The position numbers and the translations under genes were made by a program. A stretch of DNA of 64,000 nucleotides from assembly GCF_000160695.1 (NCBI RefSeq), contig NZ_GG694006.1, forward strand, positions 1-64,000, read 5' to 3'. Source of the DNA: Centipeda flueggei ATCC 43531 (GTDB lineage: Bacteria > Bacillota > Negativicutes > Selenomonadales > Selenomonadaceae). Below the pieces are notes generated by a model, which saw nothing but the letters and a program-made list of their open reading frames with translations, had not been told where the DNA came from and searched no databases. The stretch's first letter is position 1. Each line of letters begins with the position of its first letter. This document shows positions 17,374 to 26,379 of this stretch, in pieces.

Positions 17374-18084
17374 ATGGCGAAGGAGTTTACGAAGGAAGTT
17401 GACGAGGCTCTTGCTGCATGTGTGCTGCTCGATACATTGCCGAAAGAACTGGATGGTTTTATGCTTGCCCCAATGCGGCAGGAGCACGAGGGACAGTATG
17501 ATTTCTTTCTCTATGATGCACCTGCAGAGCACCGTGCGATCGTGGGCTTCTATGATAGTGCCACAAAGACCTACAAGGTGCGCGTTGTAGTCGGGGTTGT
17601 GAGTTTTGCGCTGTCCTCCTTTGTCTGTGGAGATTTGGAGACGTTCGGGCGGGAACTCACAAGGAATCTGCCGCGTGTGACGGCGGAGCTGCATGCGGAC
17701 GCGCTGGCATCGCAGGAGCTTGCTCCCGTGTGCGATGCTATTCGTACGTGGTCGTATGGAGCAGCCCTTGCAGAGGAGTTGGAGGGCTTTTCTCTCTTTG
17801 TCCAACCCTCTGCACCGGCACAGCTGACGAATGGGTCATTTCTTATCATCGACTATGTAGATTTTGCCAAGGGGAACGATGTCGGTATCTATTACAATTG
17901 CTATCGCAATGAGTTCTTCGGTGAGTATCACGTGGCAGGAATGCCTTATGTAAGCTATGACTTTGATGCAGAAGATCTAGAGGGTCTGGAACAGCGGCTG
18001 GAGCTTCATCTCGTGCGCTATCTGCGCCTTGTGGCAGCGCAGTGGGCGAAAGAGCAGGGAGTGGATGATGGAAGCGGGAGGTAG
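17374..18084 (+). CDS. Cytoplasmic protein of unknown function (236 aa)
   Basis: Not recognised. No signal peptide or membrane helix. The sequence has two similar halves in hydrophobic pattern (TLPKELDGFMLAP ... GQYDFFLYDAP near residues 20-50 and LAEELEGFSLFVQP ... SFLIIDYVDF near 130-165), hinting at an internal duplication of a domain of about 100 residues. ATG 17374 fits the spacing after pyrE (11 bases) with a weak aaggg site; the frame open from 17305 lies inside pyrE. Probably last or near last in the cheR-pyrFE transcript. Confidence 0.75.
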   Translation: MAKEFTKEVDEALAACVLLDTLPKELDGFMLAPMRQEHEGQYDFFLYDAPAEHRAIVGFYDSATKTYKVRVVVGVVSFALSSFVCGDLETFGRELTRNLPRVTAELHADALASQELAPVCDAIRTWSYGAALAEELEGFSLFVQPSAPAQLTNGSFLIIDYVDFAKGNDVGIYYNCYRNEFFGEYHVAGMPYVSYDFDAEDLEGLEQRLELHLVRYLRLVAAQWAKEQGVDDGSGR

Positions 18085-18086
18085 TT

Positions 18087-19325
18087 GTGCAGAGAGATCA
18101 ACTGAGTACACTGCGGGCAGATGTACTGGAACGCGCGCGCAGCGCATTTGCACATATGGACGAGATTTCCGAGCAAAACACGAAGAAGGTGCTCGATGTC
18201 ATGCGGGCATGCCGCGTCTCCGATGTGCATTTTAATGTGAGTGCGGGTTACGCATACAGTGACCTCGGGCGTGAGAAACTGGATGAGGTCTATGCACGTG
18301 TCTTTGGTGCGGAGCGTGCCCTCGTGCGGACGCAGTTTGTCTCGGGGACGCACGCCCTCGCAGCAGTGCTGTTCGGCCTTCTCCGTCCCGGTGACCGCCT
18401 CATCTCCATCACAGGCACGCCCTATGATACGATGCAGACGGTGATCGGCTGGGCGCATGAAAGCTGTGGATCGCTGAAGGAATTCGGCGTCTCCTACGAC
18501 GAACTGCCCCTGCGTGAAGGGCGCGTGGATCTGGACAGCATTGCACATGTCATGACACCCGAGACGAAGATAGCACTCGTTCAGCGTTCACGCGGCTACA
18601 GTGAGCGCGAGCCGCTCAGCATCGCGGATATCCGTGCTGTCAGCGCGCGCATCAAGGCGGCAAATCCCAACTGCATTGTCTTCGTGGACAACTGTTACGG
18701 CGAGTTCGTGGAGACGGAGGAGCCGACAGCAATCGCGGATGTGGATATCATGGCGGGCTCGCTCATCAAGAACCCGGGCGGTGGACTTGCACCGACAGGC
18801 GGCTACATCGCGGGACGCAGCGACCTCGTGGAGATGGCGTCCTATCGCCTGACGGCGCCGGGGATGGGGGACGAGCTCGGCGCGAGCCTCGTCTCGAACC
18901 GTCTGCTCTTTCAGGGGCTGTTCCTCGCGCCGCATGTAGTCGCACAGGCACTCAAGGGTGCGGTGTTCGCCGCAGGCATCTTCGAGAGGCTGGGATGTCA
19001 TACATTCCCGCGCTTTACGGATGTGCGTAGCGATATCATACAGGCGATTGTGCTCGGGGATGCGGAGCGCATGAAGGCGTTCGCACGCGCGATACAGGCA
19101 ATGTCGCCCGTGGATGCGTTCGCCGCGCCTGAGCCGTGGGATATGCCGGGCTATACCGATCCGATCATCATGGCGGCAGGAACGTTCGTGCAGGGCGCGT
19201 CGATCGAGCTGAGCGCGGACGGTCCCATGCGCGCGCCGTACTGCATCTATCTGCAGGGCGGACTGACGTTCGAGCACGCCGCGCTCGGCGTGATGGCGGC
19301 GGCGGAAGCCATCCTGCCGCAGTAG
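18087..19325 (+). CDS. PLP-dependent methionine gamma-lyase/aluminium-resistance family protein (YnbB-like)
   Basis: Fold-type I PLP enzyme of the group annotated as aluminium resistance or methionine gamma-lyase-like (B. subtilis YnbB). 412 residues. Seen: DVHFNVSAGYAYSDLGREKLDEVYARVF near 50-75 (substrate arm), FVSGTHALAAVLFGLLRPGD near 90, QRSRGYSEREPLS, and the PLP lysine (about residue 228) in AGSLIKNPGGG. GTG start after gggaggt, two bases after the preceding stop. The physiological substrate of this family is not established. A terminator follows about 100 bases downstream. Confidence 0.9.
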   Translation: MQRDQLSTLRADVLERARSAFAHMDEISEQNTKKVLDVMRACRVSDVHFNVSAGYAYSDLGREKLDEVYARVFGAERALVRTQFVSGTHALAAVLFGLLRPGDRLISITGTPYDTMQTVIGWAHESCGSLKEFGVSYDELPLREGRVDLDSIAHVMTPETKIALVQRSRGYSEREPLSIADIRAVSARIKAANPNCIVFVDNCYGEFVETEEPTAIADVDIMAGSLIKNPGGGLAPTGGYIAGRSDLVEMASYRLTAPGMGDELGASLVSNRLLFQGLFLAPHVVAQALKGAVFAAGIFERLGCHTFPRFTDVRSDIIQAIVLGDAERMKAFARAIQAMSPVDAFAAPEPWDMPGYTDPIIMAAGTFVQGASIELSADGPMRAPYCIYLQGGLTFEHAALGVMAAAEAILPQ

Positions 19326-19423
19326 ATTCCGTCGGGAGGGATGAATATGTACGGTCATTGCTCACAGGTCGAGGAAGTGCCTCATTTAAGGGAGATAGAC
19401 GCATACATATATCGAGATTTTGC

Positions 19424-19449
19424 AGCTCATTCAAAGGGATGGGCTTTTT
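19424..19449 (+). terminator. Intrinsic terminator
   Basis: Stem agctcatt/gatgggct (with G-U pairs), loop caaagg, then five T. It closes the cheR-to-19325 region ahead of the ABC transporter promoter. Confidence 0.75.
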
Positions 19450-19511
19450 GTATGTTCAGTTTTTCGGATATTTTTGCAGTTTTAAGGATATTATTCTATC
19501 GCAAATATTTG

Positions 19512-19517
19512 TATAAT
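19512..19517 (+). promoter_or_regulatory. Probable -10 box of the importer operon (weak -35)
   Basis: Perfect TATAAT, about 60 bases before the ATPase ATG, in a very A+T-rich stretch. No matching -35 hexamer lies at 17 bases (tattat), as is common for activator-dependent promoters; the YesN-type regulator encoded downstream is a candidate activator (inference). Confidence 0.5.
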
Positions 19518-19575
19518 ACATACAATTGAATAAATAATACTATGATCGTGCGTATTTCCGATTGGAGGAGTGAAT

Positions 19576-20694
19576 ATGAGCGTAGCGATAGAGATTGAGA
19601 ATGCCGTCAAGAGATACGGCGATCTCACGATTATCCCGGGGATCACGGAGCATATCCGAAATGGAGAGTTTTTTACCCTGCTTGGTCCCTCGGGCTGCGG
19701 AAAAACAACGCTCCTGCGCATGATTGCAGGGTTCAACAGCATCGAAGGCGGTGACATCTGCTTTAACGAGAAGCGGATCAATGACATCCCCGCGCATCAG
19801 CGCAACATAGGCATGGTGTTCCAAAGTTATGCGATCTTCCCGCATCTCACCGTGCGGGAGAATGTGGAGTATGGGCTGAAGCTGCGTAAGGTGCCAAAGG
19901 CGGAGATGAAGGAGCGCGTCGATAAAATCCTCGATGTGGTGCAGATCACAGACTATCAGGATCGTTTACCCGAGCGTCTCTCCGGAGGACAGCAGCAGCG
20001 TGTGGCACTTGCCCGTGCGATTGTCATCCACCCGAGCGTGCTGCTCATGGATGAACCGCTCTCAAATCTTGATGCAAAGCTGCGTGTGGAGATGCGTTCC
20101 GCAATCCGCGAGGTGCAGAAGCAGGTCGGCATCACGACGGTCTATGTTACGCATGATCAAGAGGAAGCGCTCTCGATCTCCGACCGCATCGCTGTCATGA
20201 ACAAGGGGGAGATTCAACAGACGGCACGTCCGCAGACCATCTATGAGCGTCCGTGGAATATCTTTGTCTCGACCTTCATCGGTCACTCCAATCTGTTTCA
20301 CGGTACGGTGAAGCGGGGGGAGGGACAGACGAGCGTTGTTTTTCGCAATGGCTGGGAAATGCCCATGGACGGCATCGAGGATACGGCAGAGGACGGGATG
20401 GAGGTCGTCGTCTCTGTGCGCCCAGAGGAACTGTCCATTCAGTCCGAAGGACTCTCATGTGAGGTACTCACAAAGGTTTTCCTCGGCAAGTACATCAATT
20501 ACAGTCTCGGCTTTGCCGATGAGATGATCCTGCCGAATCAGGCGTCCATCGAGTTCTCGCAGGATCTCGGCCATGCTGAGCAGCAGCTCGAGGTGGGGGA
20601 TACGGTCTGTCTGCGCCCCAACGCCAAGCGCATCAATGTCTTTACGGCAGATGGCTCGCGCAATATTTTGAAGGATGTGGTGCACTATGAGTAA
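19576..20694 (+). CDS. ABC importer ATPase, FbpC/AfuC type
   Basis: ATP-hydrolysing subunit of a binding-protein-dependent importer. 372 residues: Walker A GPSGCGKTT at 37-45, Q-loop VFQSYAIFPHLTVRENV, signature LSGGQQQR, Walker B VLLMDEPLSNLD, switch His in YVTHDQEEA, then a C-terminal TOBE-like regulatory region (about 240-370). The family includes ferric iron (FbpC), hexose-phosphate (AfuC) and 2-aminoethylphosphonate systems; sequence alone does not choose. ATG 19576 is seven bases after ggagg. It overlaps the permease gene by eight bases. Confidence 0.93.
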   Translation: MSVAIEIENAVKRYGDLTIIPGITEHIRNGEFFTLLGPSGCGKTTLLRMIAGFNSIEGGDICFNEKRINDIPAHQRNIGMVFQSYAIFPHLTVRENVEYGLKLRKVPKAEMKERVDKILDVVQITDYQDRLPERLSGGQQQRVALARAIVIHPSVLLMDEPLSNLDAKLRVEMRSAIREVQKQVGITTVYVTHDQEEALSISDRIAVMNKGEIQQTARPQTIYERPWNIFVSTFIGHSNLFHGTVKRGEGQTSVVFRNGWEMPMDGIEDTAEDGMEVVVSVRPEELSIQSEGLSCEVLTKVFLGKYINYSLGFADEMILPNQASIEFSQDLGHAEQQLEVGDTVCLRPNAKRINVFTADGSRNILKDVVHYE

Positions 20695-22342
20695 GCATGG
20701 GGTGCGCCTTGACTTCTGGACGGGCATCACGGCTCTGTCGATTGGTGTGTTTGGGCTCTTCTTAATCTATCCGCTCTTTTCCCTCTTTATCTCTGCGTTT
20801 CAGGATGCCATGACGGGGGAGTTCACTCTTGAGCACTTCACGCACTTCTTCGAGCGGAAATATTACTATCAGTCGATGATCAACAGTTTCAGTGTGACCG
20901 CCTGTGTGACGGTTCTCGCCATCGTGATCGGGACGGCACTCGCGTACTGCATGACGCTCTTTCGTGTGCGCGGCAAGACGGCACTCGAAATCTGCATTAT
21001 CATCTCGCTGCTCTCGCCGCCCTTCATTGGCGCGTACTCATGGATTCTCATCGGCGGACGCAGCGGCATCCTGACGCAATGGCTGCAGACGACATTCCAC
21101 TATGAATTCCCGTCAATCTACGGGTTTACGGGCATTCTGCTCGTATTGACGCTGAAGCTCTATCCGTTTATCTACCTCTATGCCGCTGGTGCGATGAAGA
21201 GCATCGATGCGGCACTGGTTGAGGCAGCAGAGAGCCTTGGGTGCAGCGGCATCCGCAAGGTGGCGACAGTCATTGTCCCGCTCATTACACCGACCATTCT
21301 CGCCGGTGCGCTCATGGTGTTCATGAATGCGATGGCAGACTTTGGTACGCCGATGCTGATCGGTGAGGGCTTCAACGTCATGCCTGTCATGATCTACTCG
21401 GAGTTCATTAATGAAGTTGGCGATCAGGCGAATTTTGCGGCGGCGATGGCGGCGATTATGGTTCTCATTACCTCGACAATTTTCCTGCTGCAAAAGTACG
21501 TGGTGAGCCGCAAGTCGTTTACGATGAGCTCTCTGCGTCCGATTGCGGTCAAAGAGCTGCATGGTGTGCGAAATGTGCTAATGCATGCAGCGATATATCT
21601 GCTCGTCGCGCTGTCACTCATCCCCCAGCTGGTCGTCATTTATACGTCGTTCCTGGAGACAAATGGTGCGGTATTTACGGGCGGCTACTCGCTCGAGAGC
21701 TATACGACGATCTTCAGCAGTCTGGGAACATCGATCTCGAATACGTATCTCTTCAGTACGGCGGCTATTCTTGCTATTGTATTTCTCGGTATGACCGTCG
21801 CCTATCTGACGACGCGGCGCAAGAGTATACTCACAGACATCATCGATACATTGACGATGTTCCCATATATCATCCCTGGTTCTGTCCTCGGCATTACGCT
21901 TCTCTTAGCGTTCAACGAGGAACCGATGCTGCTCTCAGGGACAGCACTGATCATCATCATTTCGCTCGTCATAAGGCGTCTGCCCTATACGCTGCGCTCA
22001 AGTTCGGCGATTCTCTATCAGATCAGCCCGAGCATCGAGGAGGCATCCATCAGCCTCGGGGCCTCGCCCCTCAAAACGTTCTTTAAGGTGACGGCAGTGA
22101 TGATGCTCCCGGGCGTCATGAGCGGCGCGATTCTCTCGTGGATCACGGCGATCAATGAGCTCAGTTCCTCGGTCATCCTCTTCACGGGTGCGACCAAGAC
22201 CATGTCGGTCGCCATCTACACAGAGGTCATTCGTGCCAGCTATGGTACGGCGGCGGCACTCTCGACGATCTTGACGCTCACGACGATCGCCGCGATGCTG
22301 ATCTTCTTCCGCGTGTCGGGCAGCCGCGACGTTACCCTCTAA
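20687..22342 (+). CDS. ABC importer fused permease (two MetI-type domains)
   Basis: Single 551-residue permease with about twelve membrane helices, made of two homologous halves (roughly 1-275 and 290-551). Each has an EAA-type loop for the ATPase (EAAESLGCSGIRKVATVIVPLI near residue 185, EASISLGASPLKTFFKVTAVMML near 455). FbpB and AfuB have the same fused layout. Start chosen at ATG 20687, inside the end of the ATPase gene; ATG 20675 is possible. Sixty-eight bases then separate it from the binding protein gene. Confidence 0.92.
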   Translation: MSKHGVRLDFWTGITALSIGVFGLFLIYPLFSLFISAFQDAMTGEFTLEHFTHFFERKYYYQSMINSFSVTACVTVLAIVIGTALAYCMTLFRVRGKTALEICIIISLLSPPFIGAYSWILIGGRSGILTQWLQTTFHYEFPSIYGFTGILLVLTLKLYPFIYLYAAGAMKSIDAALVEAAESLGCSGIRKVATVIVPLITPTILAGALMVFMNAMADFGTPMLIGEGFNVMPVMIYSEFINEVGDQANFAAAMAAIMVLITSTIFLLQKYVVSRKSFTMSSLRPIAVKELHGVRNVLMHAAIYLLVALSLIPQLVVIYTSFLETNGAVFTGGYSLESYTTIFSSLGTSISNTYLFSTAAILAIVFLGMTVAYLTTRRKSILTDIIDTLTMFPYIIPGSVLGITLLLAFNEEPMLLSGTALIIIISLVIRRLPYTLRSSSAILYQISPSIEEASISLGASPLKTFFKVTAVMMLPGVMSGAILSWITAINELSSSVILFTGATKTMSVAIYTEVIRASYGTAAALSTILTLTTIAAMLIFFRVSGSRDVTL

Positions 22343-22410
22343 TGCGTTTCTTTCGGGCACGTTCCCGATGATGTTATAGGTTTGGTCGTTTTGTCAAAGG
22401 AGGTTATCTC

Positions 22411-23451
22411 ATGCGATTCAAAAAGGTGATTGCTGCTGTCGCGGCATCCCTCGTCCTCGGTACCGCGCTCAGCGGATGCGGTGGCGGGAGCGGCGGTGAG
22501 AAGCAGACGGCACAGGCAGATGACAACAGCCTCGTTATCTACTGCCCGCATCCGCTTGCCTTCATCAACCCTCTTGTCGAGGAGTTTGAGAAACAGAGCG
22601 GTGTGAAGGTTGAGGTCATCGCTGCCGGAACGGGCGAGCTCCTGAAACGCGTCGAGTCCGAGAAGGCGAACCCTCTCGGGGATATTTTCTGGGGCGGGTC
22701 ACTCAATACGATGAAGCCGAAGGCGGCACTCTTTGAGAACTACACTTCGGTGAACGAAGATCACATTCAGGCAGCGTTCAAGAACACAGAGGGACCAATG
22801 ACGCGCTTTACGGATATTCCGAGCGTCATTATGATCAATACGAATCTCATTGGCGATGTGAAGGTTGAGGGCTATGAGGATTTGCTGAACCCCGCCCTCA
22901 AGGGGAAGATTGCCTTTGCCGATCCGTCGAAGTCCTCGTCCTCCTATGAGCATCTCATCAATATGCTCTATGCGATGGGAAATGGTGACCCCGACAAGGG
23001 CTGGGACTATGTGGAGAAACTCTGCCGTAATCTGGACGGCAAGCTCCTCTCCGGTTCGTCTGCGGTCTACAAGGGGGTCGCCGATGGTGAGTACGCTGTT
23101 GGTCTGACCTTTGAAGAGGGCGGCGCGAAGTACGTTGCTGACGGTGCTCCCGTCAAGCTCGTCTACATGAAGGAAGGCGTTATCTCGAAGCCGGACGGCA
23201 TCTATATCATCAAGAATGCTAAGCACATGGAGAATGCGAAGAAGTTCATTGACTTCATCACGAGCAAAGAGGCACAGAGCATCATCGCCTCGCAGCTCCA
23301 TCGCCGCTCCGTGCGTGACGATGTGGACCCGCCTGTCGGACTCCTGCCGAAGGATCAGATCAAGATCATCAACGATGATGAGCAGGTTGTCGAGAAGAAC
23401 AAGAAGTCTTGGCTGGATAAGTTCAAGGACATCTTCACGAGTGTACAGTAA
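22411..23451 (+). CDS. ABC importer substrate-binding lipoprotein (Fbp/Afu type)
   Basis: 346 residues with a lipoprotein signal: hydrophobic core and lipobox ending LSGC, Cys 23 being the lipidation site. The mature part begins SLVIYCPHPLAFINPLVEEFEKQSG, the usual start of the iron/hexose-phosphate/phosphonate binding group, with GTGELLKRVESEK and FWGGSLNTMK next. The pair of tyrosines that ligate iron in FbpA is not obvious, so iron is doubtful. The strong site aaaggagg precedes the ATG. It forms a complete importer with the two genes before it; a terminator follows. Confidence 0.9.
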   Translation: MRFKKVIAAVAASLVLGTALSGCGGGSGGEKQTAQADDNSLVIYCPHPLAFINPLVEEFEKQSGVKVEVIAAGTGELLKRVESEKANPLGDIFWGGSLNTMKPKAALFENYTSVNEDHIQAAFKNTEGPMTRFTDIPSVIMINTNLIGDVKVEGYEDLLNPALKGKIAFADPSKSSSSYEHLINMLYAMGNGDPDKGWDYVEKLCRNLDGKLLSGSSAVYKGVADGEYAVGLTFEEGGAKYVADGAPVKLVYMKEGVISKPDGIYIIKNAKHMENAKKFIDFITSKEAQSIIASQLHRRSVRDDVDPPVGLLPKDQIKIINDDEQVVEKNKKSWLDKFKDIFTSVQ

Positions 23452-23517
23452 TCGTTGGATGATTTCCTGAAAAGGGCTGTTGGAGAGTTCTTCCCATCGG
23501 ATCGATGCGCTGGCCGC

Positions 23518-23582
23518 TTCCCCGCTTATGGGGAAAACTAATGCTCTCTTCCCCTAAGAGGGGGAGGGAATCGCTAGTGGTA
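23518..23582 (+). repeat. Two adjacent C-run/G-run hairpins in the 23452-23718 gap
   Basis: Non-coding. First hairpin ttcccc/ggggaa (23518-23535); the second joins cttcccc and gggggag (about 23547-23567). Immediately after comes gggaatcgct, ten bases identical to the left end of the repeats at 50944 and 58778, although no right end is present. They could be a degraded repeat remnant or part of the mRNA 3' structure. Confidence 0.4.
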
Positions 23583-23598
23583 GTTGAGGCACAAAACG

Positions 23599-23653
23599 CA
23601 GGGACTGTTGTATTAGGTGAAAACCTTTGTACAGCAGTCTCTGTTTGTTTTTG
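23599..23653 (+). terminator. Intrinsic terminator after the importer operon
   Basis: Fourteen-pair stem cagggactgttgta/tacagcagtctctg (with G-U pairs), with a second short aggt/acct pairing inside the loop, then tttgtttttg. Confidence 0.8.
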
Positions 23654-23661
23654 TCTAAATT

Positions 23662-23670
23662 TGGTATAAT
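23662..23670 (+). promoter_or_regulatory. Extended -10 promoter for the two-component genes
   Basis: TGG followed by TATAAT at 23665-23670, about 50 bases before the kinase start. It separates regulator expression from the importer operon. Confidence 0.65.
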
Positions 23671-23718
23671 AGAGTCCGGATGAAGATTATTTCGTAACTA
23701 TAGTTAAGGAGGGAGTGC

Positions 23719-25449
23719 GTGCGGAAATTTCAAGACGAGGTGCGCAGTGCACTCCTCCTGTATGCCATCGTTCCTGTTTTGCTCATCACGGTGATCTGTC
23801 TGCTGCTGGCAGCATTTTACTGGCATCGGAATGTCGCCGCGCACACGGAGGAGGAGGTACGGGCGACGGGCGCAATCTTTACGGAGCTGACACAGGATTA
23901 TGAGGAGCGTGCGGCAGAGATTGCAGCGGTCGGGCTCGATGGGTTCCATACGGACGAAAATGGACGAAGTGCCGCGATGGAGCGTGTTTACGCGCGGCTC
24001 AACCGCTATGGTGCACAACCGCATTTCTTCCTGTTGGACGCGGGGCGGCATGTTCTCTTTTCCACAGAGCGGGATGTCCCCCCGTATCTTGTGCCCACGT
24101 CAATGCACTGGGGCGTACTCTCGCGTATGGAGCAGCAGGAGGGGGGTGTGGCGGAATTTGTCCCGAACGGAGCACAGGATTGGGACTATGTGGTCGGGCA
24201 GGCAGTTCACCGCGCTCCTGCCATTGGAGATGCCGTATCGACGGTCGATGGCTATGCCGTCTTTGTCGTGCCCGTGCGGGAACTGGGGCAGCACTTGCAG
24301 ATGGGGGAGAAGGTACACTTCGCCATTGCTGACCGTGCGGGACGTGCACCGTTTGTCACAATGGCCGCTCTGCGGGACCCTGCTTTTCAAAAAATCGTGC
24401 CCGCATTGGATGGCAGAGCGGGGCTGGTCAGTGTGGATGGGCAGCACTATTATGCGGCATCTGAACCATTGGACGGAGGATTTACTATCTATGCACTTTT
24501 GCCGCTCGGCAGCCGTATCGCTCAATTTGCGACAGGGGGGGTGATTCTTCTCGGTGTCTTTTTGCTTATGCTGCCGCTGATCGTCATCAGTGTGCGCCGC
24601 GAGACGCGCGATAAGACGCGGGCGGTGGGGGAGATCGTGGATGCATTTCGTGCCGTGCGGCATGGACATCTGGATCGCAGACTCGCGATACGCTCGGGCA
24701 ACGAGTTTGAGGAGATCGGTGCGGCATACAATCGTATGGCGGAGAGTCTTGTCCGGCTCATGCGCGAAAATGAAGAGGAGGCACGAGCGAGTGTGATCTC
24801 AGAACTTCGCCAGCTCGAGTCACAGTTCAATCCGCATTTCCTCTTTAACACACTCGAGAACATCAAGTTTATGACGAAACTCGCACCCGACGATGCCGTG
24901 CGCATGATTTCTGCTCTTTCGGCACTCCTACGGTACAGCATCGATAATCGGGTGCGGCAGGTGACTCTCGCCGAGGATCTCTGCCATCTGGAGCGTTATA
25001 TCGAGATTCAGCGGCTGCGCTTTGGGGCACATTTTTCCTATCAACAGGAGGCCGCAAAAGGGGTGGAGTCCTGCTTCGTTCCGAAATTGCTCCTTCAGCC
25101 CGTCGTGGAAAATGCCATTCACTATGGTGCGGATGCAGAGGGGAACATAGAGATTAGGTCGCAGATTACCATGGAGGCGGAGCATCTGCACATCGTCATT
25201 GCGGACAGGGGGATGGGGATGGATGCAGAAACGCTGCATCGTCTGCGAACGATGATGGCGGAGGGGGAGAATCGCTCCGTGCACACGGGGCTCTACAATA
25301 TCGACCGTCGGATTCGTTTGCTCTATGGCACGGGATATGGTGTGCATATTACGTGCCCTCCGTCGGGAGGGACACGTGTGGAGATGGTGCTGCCGATTCG
25401 GTGCAGCGGAGGTGAAGAAAATGCAGCGCGTGCTGATTGTCGAGGATGA
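23719..25449 (+). CDS. Sensor histidine kinase, YesM/LytS type
   Basis: 576-residue membrane kinase: first helix about 14-34, an extracytoplasmic sensor region of about 230 residues (35-268), second helix about 271-292, HAMP about 293-350, the His_kinase block QLESQFNPHFLFNTLENIKFM with phospho-acceptor His 373, and an ATPase domain with VVENAIHYGAD and the glycine loop GTGYGVHI near the end. GTG start five bases after aaggaggg. It overlaps the regulator gene by 29 bases. The neighbouring importer is the likely regulon, and the sensor domain probably sees the imported solute or its binding protein (inference). Confidence 0.93.
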   Translation: MRKFQDEVRSALLLYAIVPVLLITVICLLLAAFYWHRNVAAHTEEEVRATGAIFTELTQDYEERAAEIAAVGLDGFHTDENGRSAAMERVYARLNRYGAQPHFFLLDAGRHVLFSTERDVPPYLVPTSMHWGVLSRMEQQEGGVAEFVPNGAQDWDYVVGQAVHRAPAIGDAVSTVDGYAVFVVPVRELGQHLQMGEKVHFAIADRAGRAPFVTMAALRDPAFQKIVPALDGRAGLVSVDGQHYYAASEPLDGGFTIYALLPLGSRIAQFATGGVILLGVFLLMLPLIVISVRRETRDKTRAVGEIVDAFRAVRHGHLDRRLAIRSGNEFEEIGAAYNRMAESLVRLMRENEEEARASVISELRQLESQFNPHFLFNTLENIKFMTKLAPDDAVRMISALSALLRYSIDNRVRQVTLAEDLCHLERYIEIQRLRFGAHFSYQQEAAKGVESCFVPKLLLQPVVENAIHYGADAEGNIEIRSQITMEAEHLHIVIADRGMGMDAETLHRLRTMMAEGENRSVHTGLYNIDRRIRLLYGTGYGVHITCPPSGGTRVEMVLPIRCSGGEENAARADCRG

Positions 25450-26203
25450 AGAGATCATCCGCAAGGGGCTGGTATGCACGATTGACTGGGCAGCGATGAA
25501 TTGCGTCGTGGTTGGCGACGCCGGCGACGGTATTGCAGGATTGGAGCTGCTGCGCACGACGCATCCCGACATTCTTTTGACAGATATCCGTATGCCGCGT
25601 ATGGATGGGATCACGATGGCAGAGTATGCACGTGATGCGGGAATTCTGCCGCAGCTCATTTTTCTTACGAGTTATGCAGAGTTTGATTATGCCAAAAAGG
25701 CGATTGAACTCCAAGCCGCTGACTATTTGCTGAAACCGGTCAATGAGGAGGAACTTGCAGCACTCCTGTATCGTCTTGCAGAGCAGAAGAAAGATAAAAC
25801 GAAGACAGAGCCTCTGTCAGAGGGGCTTGATTGGGCACGATATTTCTCGGATGATGGACTAAACCCCTATGTACGCTATGCTATGGAGCGCATTCGTTGT
25901 GATTATCGTGACAAGCTCAGTATTGAGCAGCTGGCAGAGGAATCTGGTGTGAGTGCGAGCTACCTCAGTCGGAAGTTCAAGGAAGTGCTGGGGCAGACCT
26001 TTCTTGAGGCTTTGACGCGTCAGCGCCTGCAAAAGGCGGTGAGTCAGCTCGCATCCGGAAAATATCGTGTTTATGAGATTGCTGAAAACAATGGCTTTGG
26101 TGACTATAAGAATTTCTGCAGTGTGTTCAAAAAGTATATGCACATATCACCGCGTGATTTCCTGCATTCTGTTCAGGACCGTGTGCGGCAGAAGGAAGAA
26201 TAG
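25421..26203 (+). CDS. AraC-type response regulator, YesN type
   Basis: 260 residues. Receiver domain 1-120 with the acidic pair near residues 8-10 (VEDEE), phospho-Asp 55 in LLTDIRMPRMDG, and the Lys in YLLKPVNEEE. A short linker leads to a double helix-turn-helix AraC domain (about 155-255: IEQLAEESGVSASYLSRKFKE and YEIAENNGFGDYKNFCSVFKKYM). ATG 25421 follows cggaggtgaag. This is the partner of the kinase before it. Other YesMN-type pairs mostly control carbohydrate uptake. Confidence 0.94.
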   Translation: MQRVLIVEDEEIIRKGLVCTIDWAAMNCVVVGDAGDGIAGLELLRTTHPDILLTDIRMPRMDGITMAEYARDAGILPQLIFLTSYAEFDYAKKAIELQAADYLLKPVNEEELAALLYRLAEQKKDKTKTEPLSEGLDWARYFSDDGLNPYVRYAMERIRCDYRDKLSIEQLAEESGVSASYLSRKFKEVLGQTFLEALTRQRLQKAVSQLASGKYRVYEIAENNGFGDYKNFCSVFKKYMHISPRDFLHSVQDRVRQKEE

Positions 26204-26271
26204 GGAAAGAGCGTATGCGGCGTGCATCCTATGCCTACACGGCACGGATTATATTTTTGTGGATGAAATGC

Positions 26272-26300
26272 TTGCGTACTGCTGGAAAACATGATATACT
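26272..26300 (+). promoter_or_regulatory. Sigma-70 promoter for rpsF-ssb-rpsR
   Basis: TTGCGT at 26272-26277, a 17-base spacer, and TATACT at 26295-26300; the leader is about 100 bases. Confidence 0.8.
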
Positions 26301-26358
26301 GTCACCTGTCGCGTGAGCGCCGCGTTCTTTTCGTGTGCGTTCGCAGAAGAATAACTCT

Positions 26359-26379
26359 GCCGCCGACAGGTACGGCGGC
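26359..26379 (+). promoter_or_regulatory. Leader hairpin, candidate S6:S18 autoregulatory site
   Basis: Perfect seven-pair G+C stem gccgccg/cggcggc with loop acaggta, 25 bases before the rpsF start. A leader RNA bound by the S6:S18 complex is known upstream of rpsF in many bacteria. The position fits, but I have not matched the consensus in detail. Confidence 0.5.

Noticed and set aside
19341-19529. 62-residue open frame with a gggaggg site
   Set aside because: The terminator at 19424-19449 and the importer -10 box lie inside it, and the product has no recognisable feature. It could be a leader peptide but nothing supports it.
22411-23451. Firm annotation as ferric iron-binding protein
   Set aside because: Family membership fits, but no iron-ligand tyrosine pair or Fur site was evident and the adjacent regulators are of the sugar-uptake type, so the substrate is left open.
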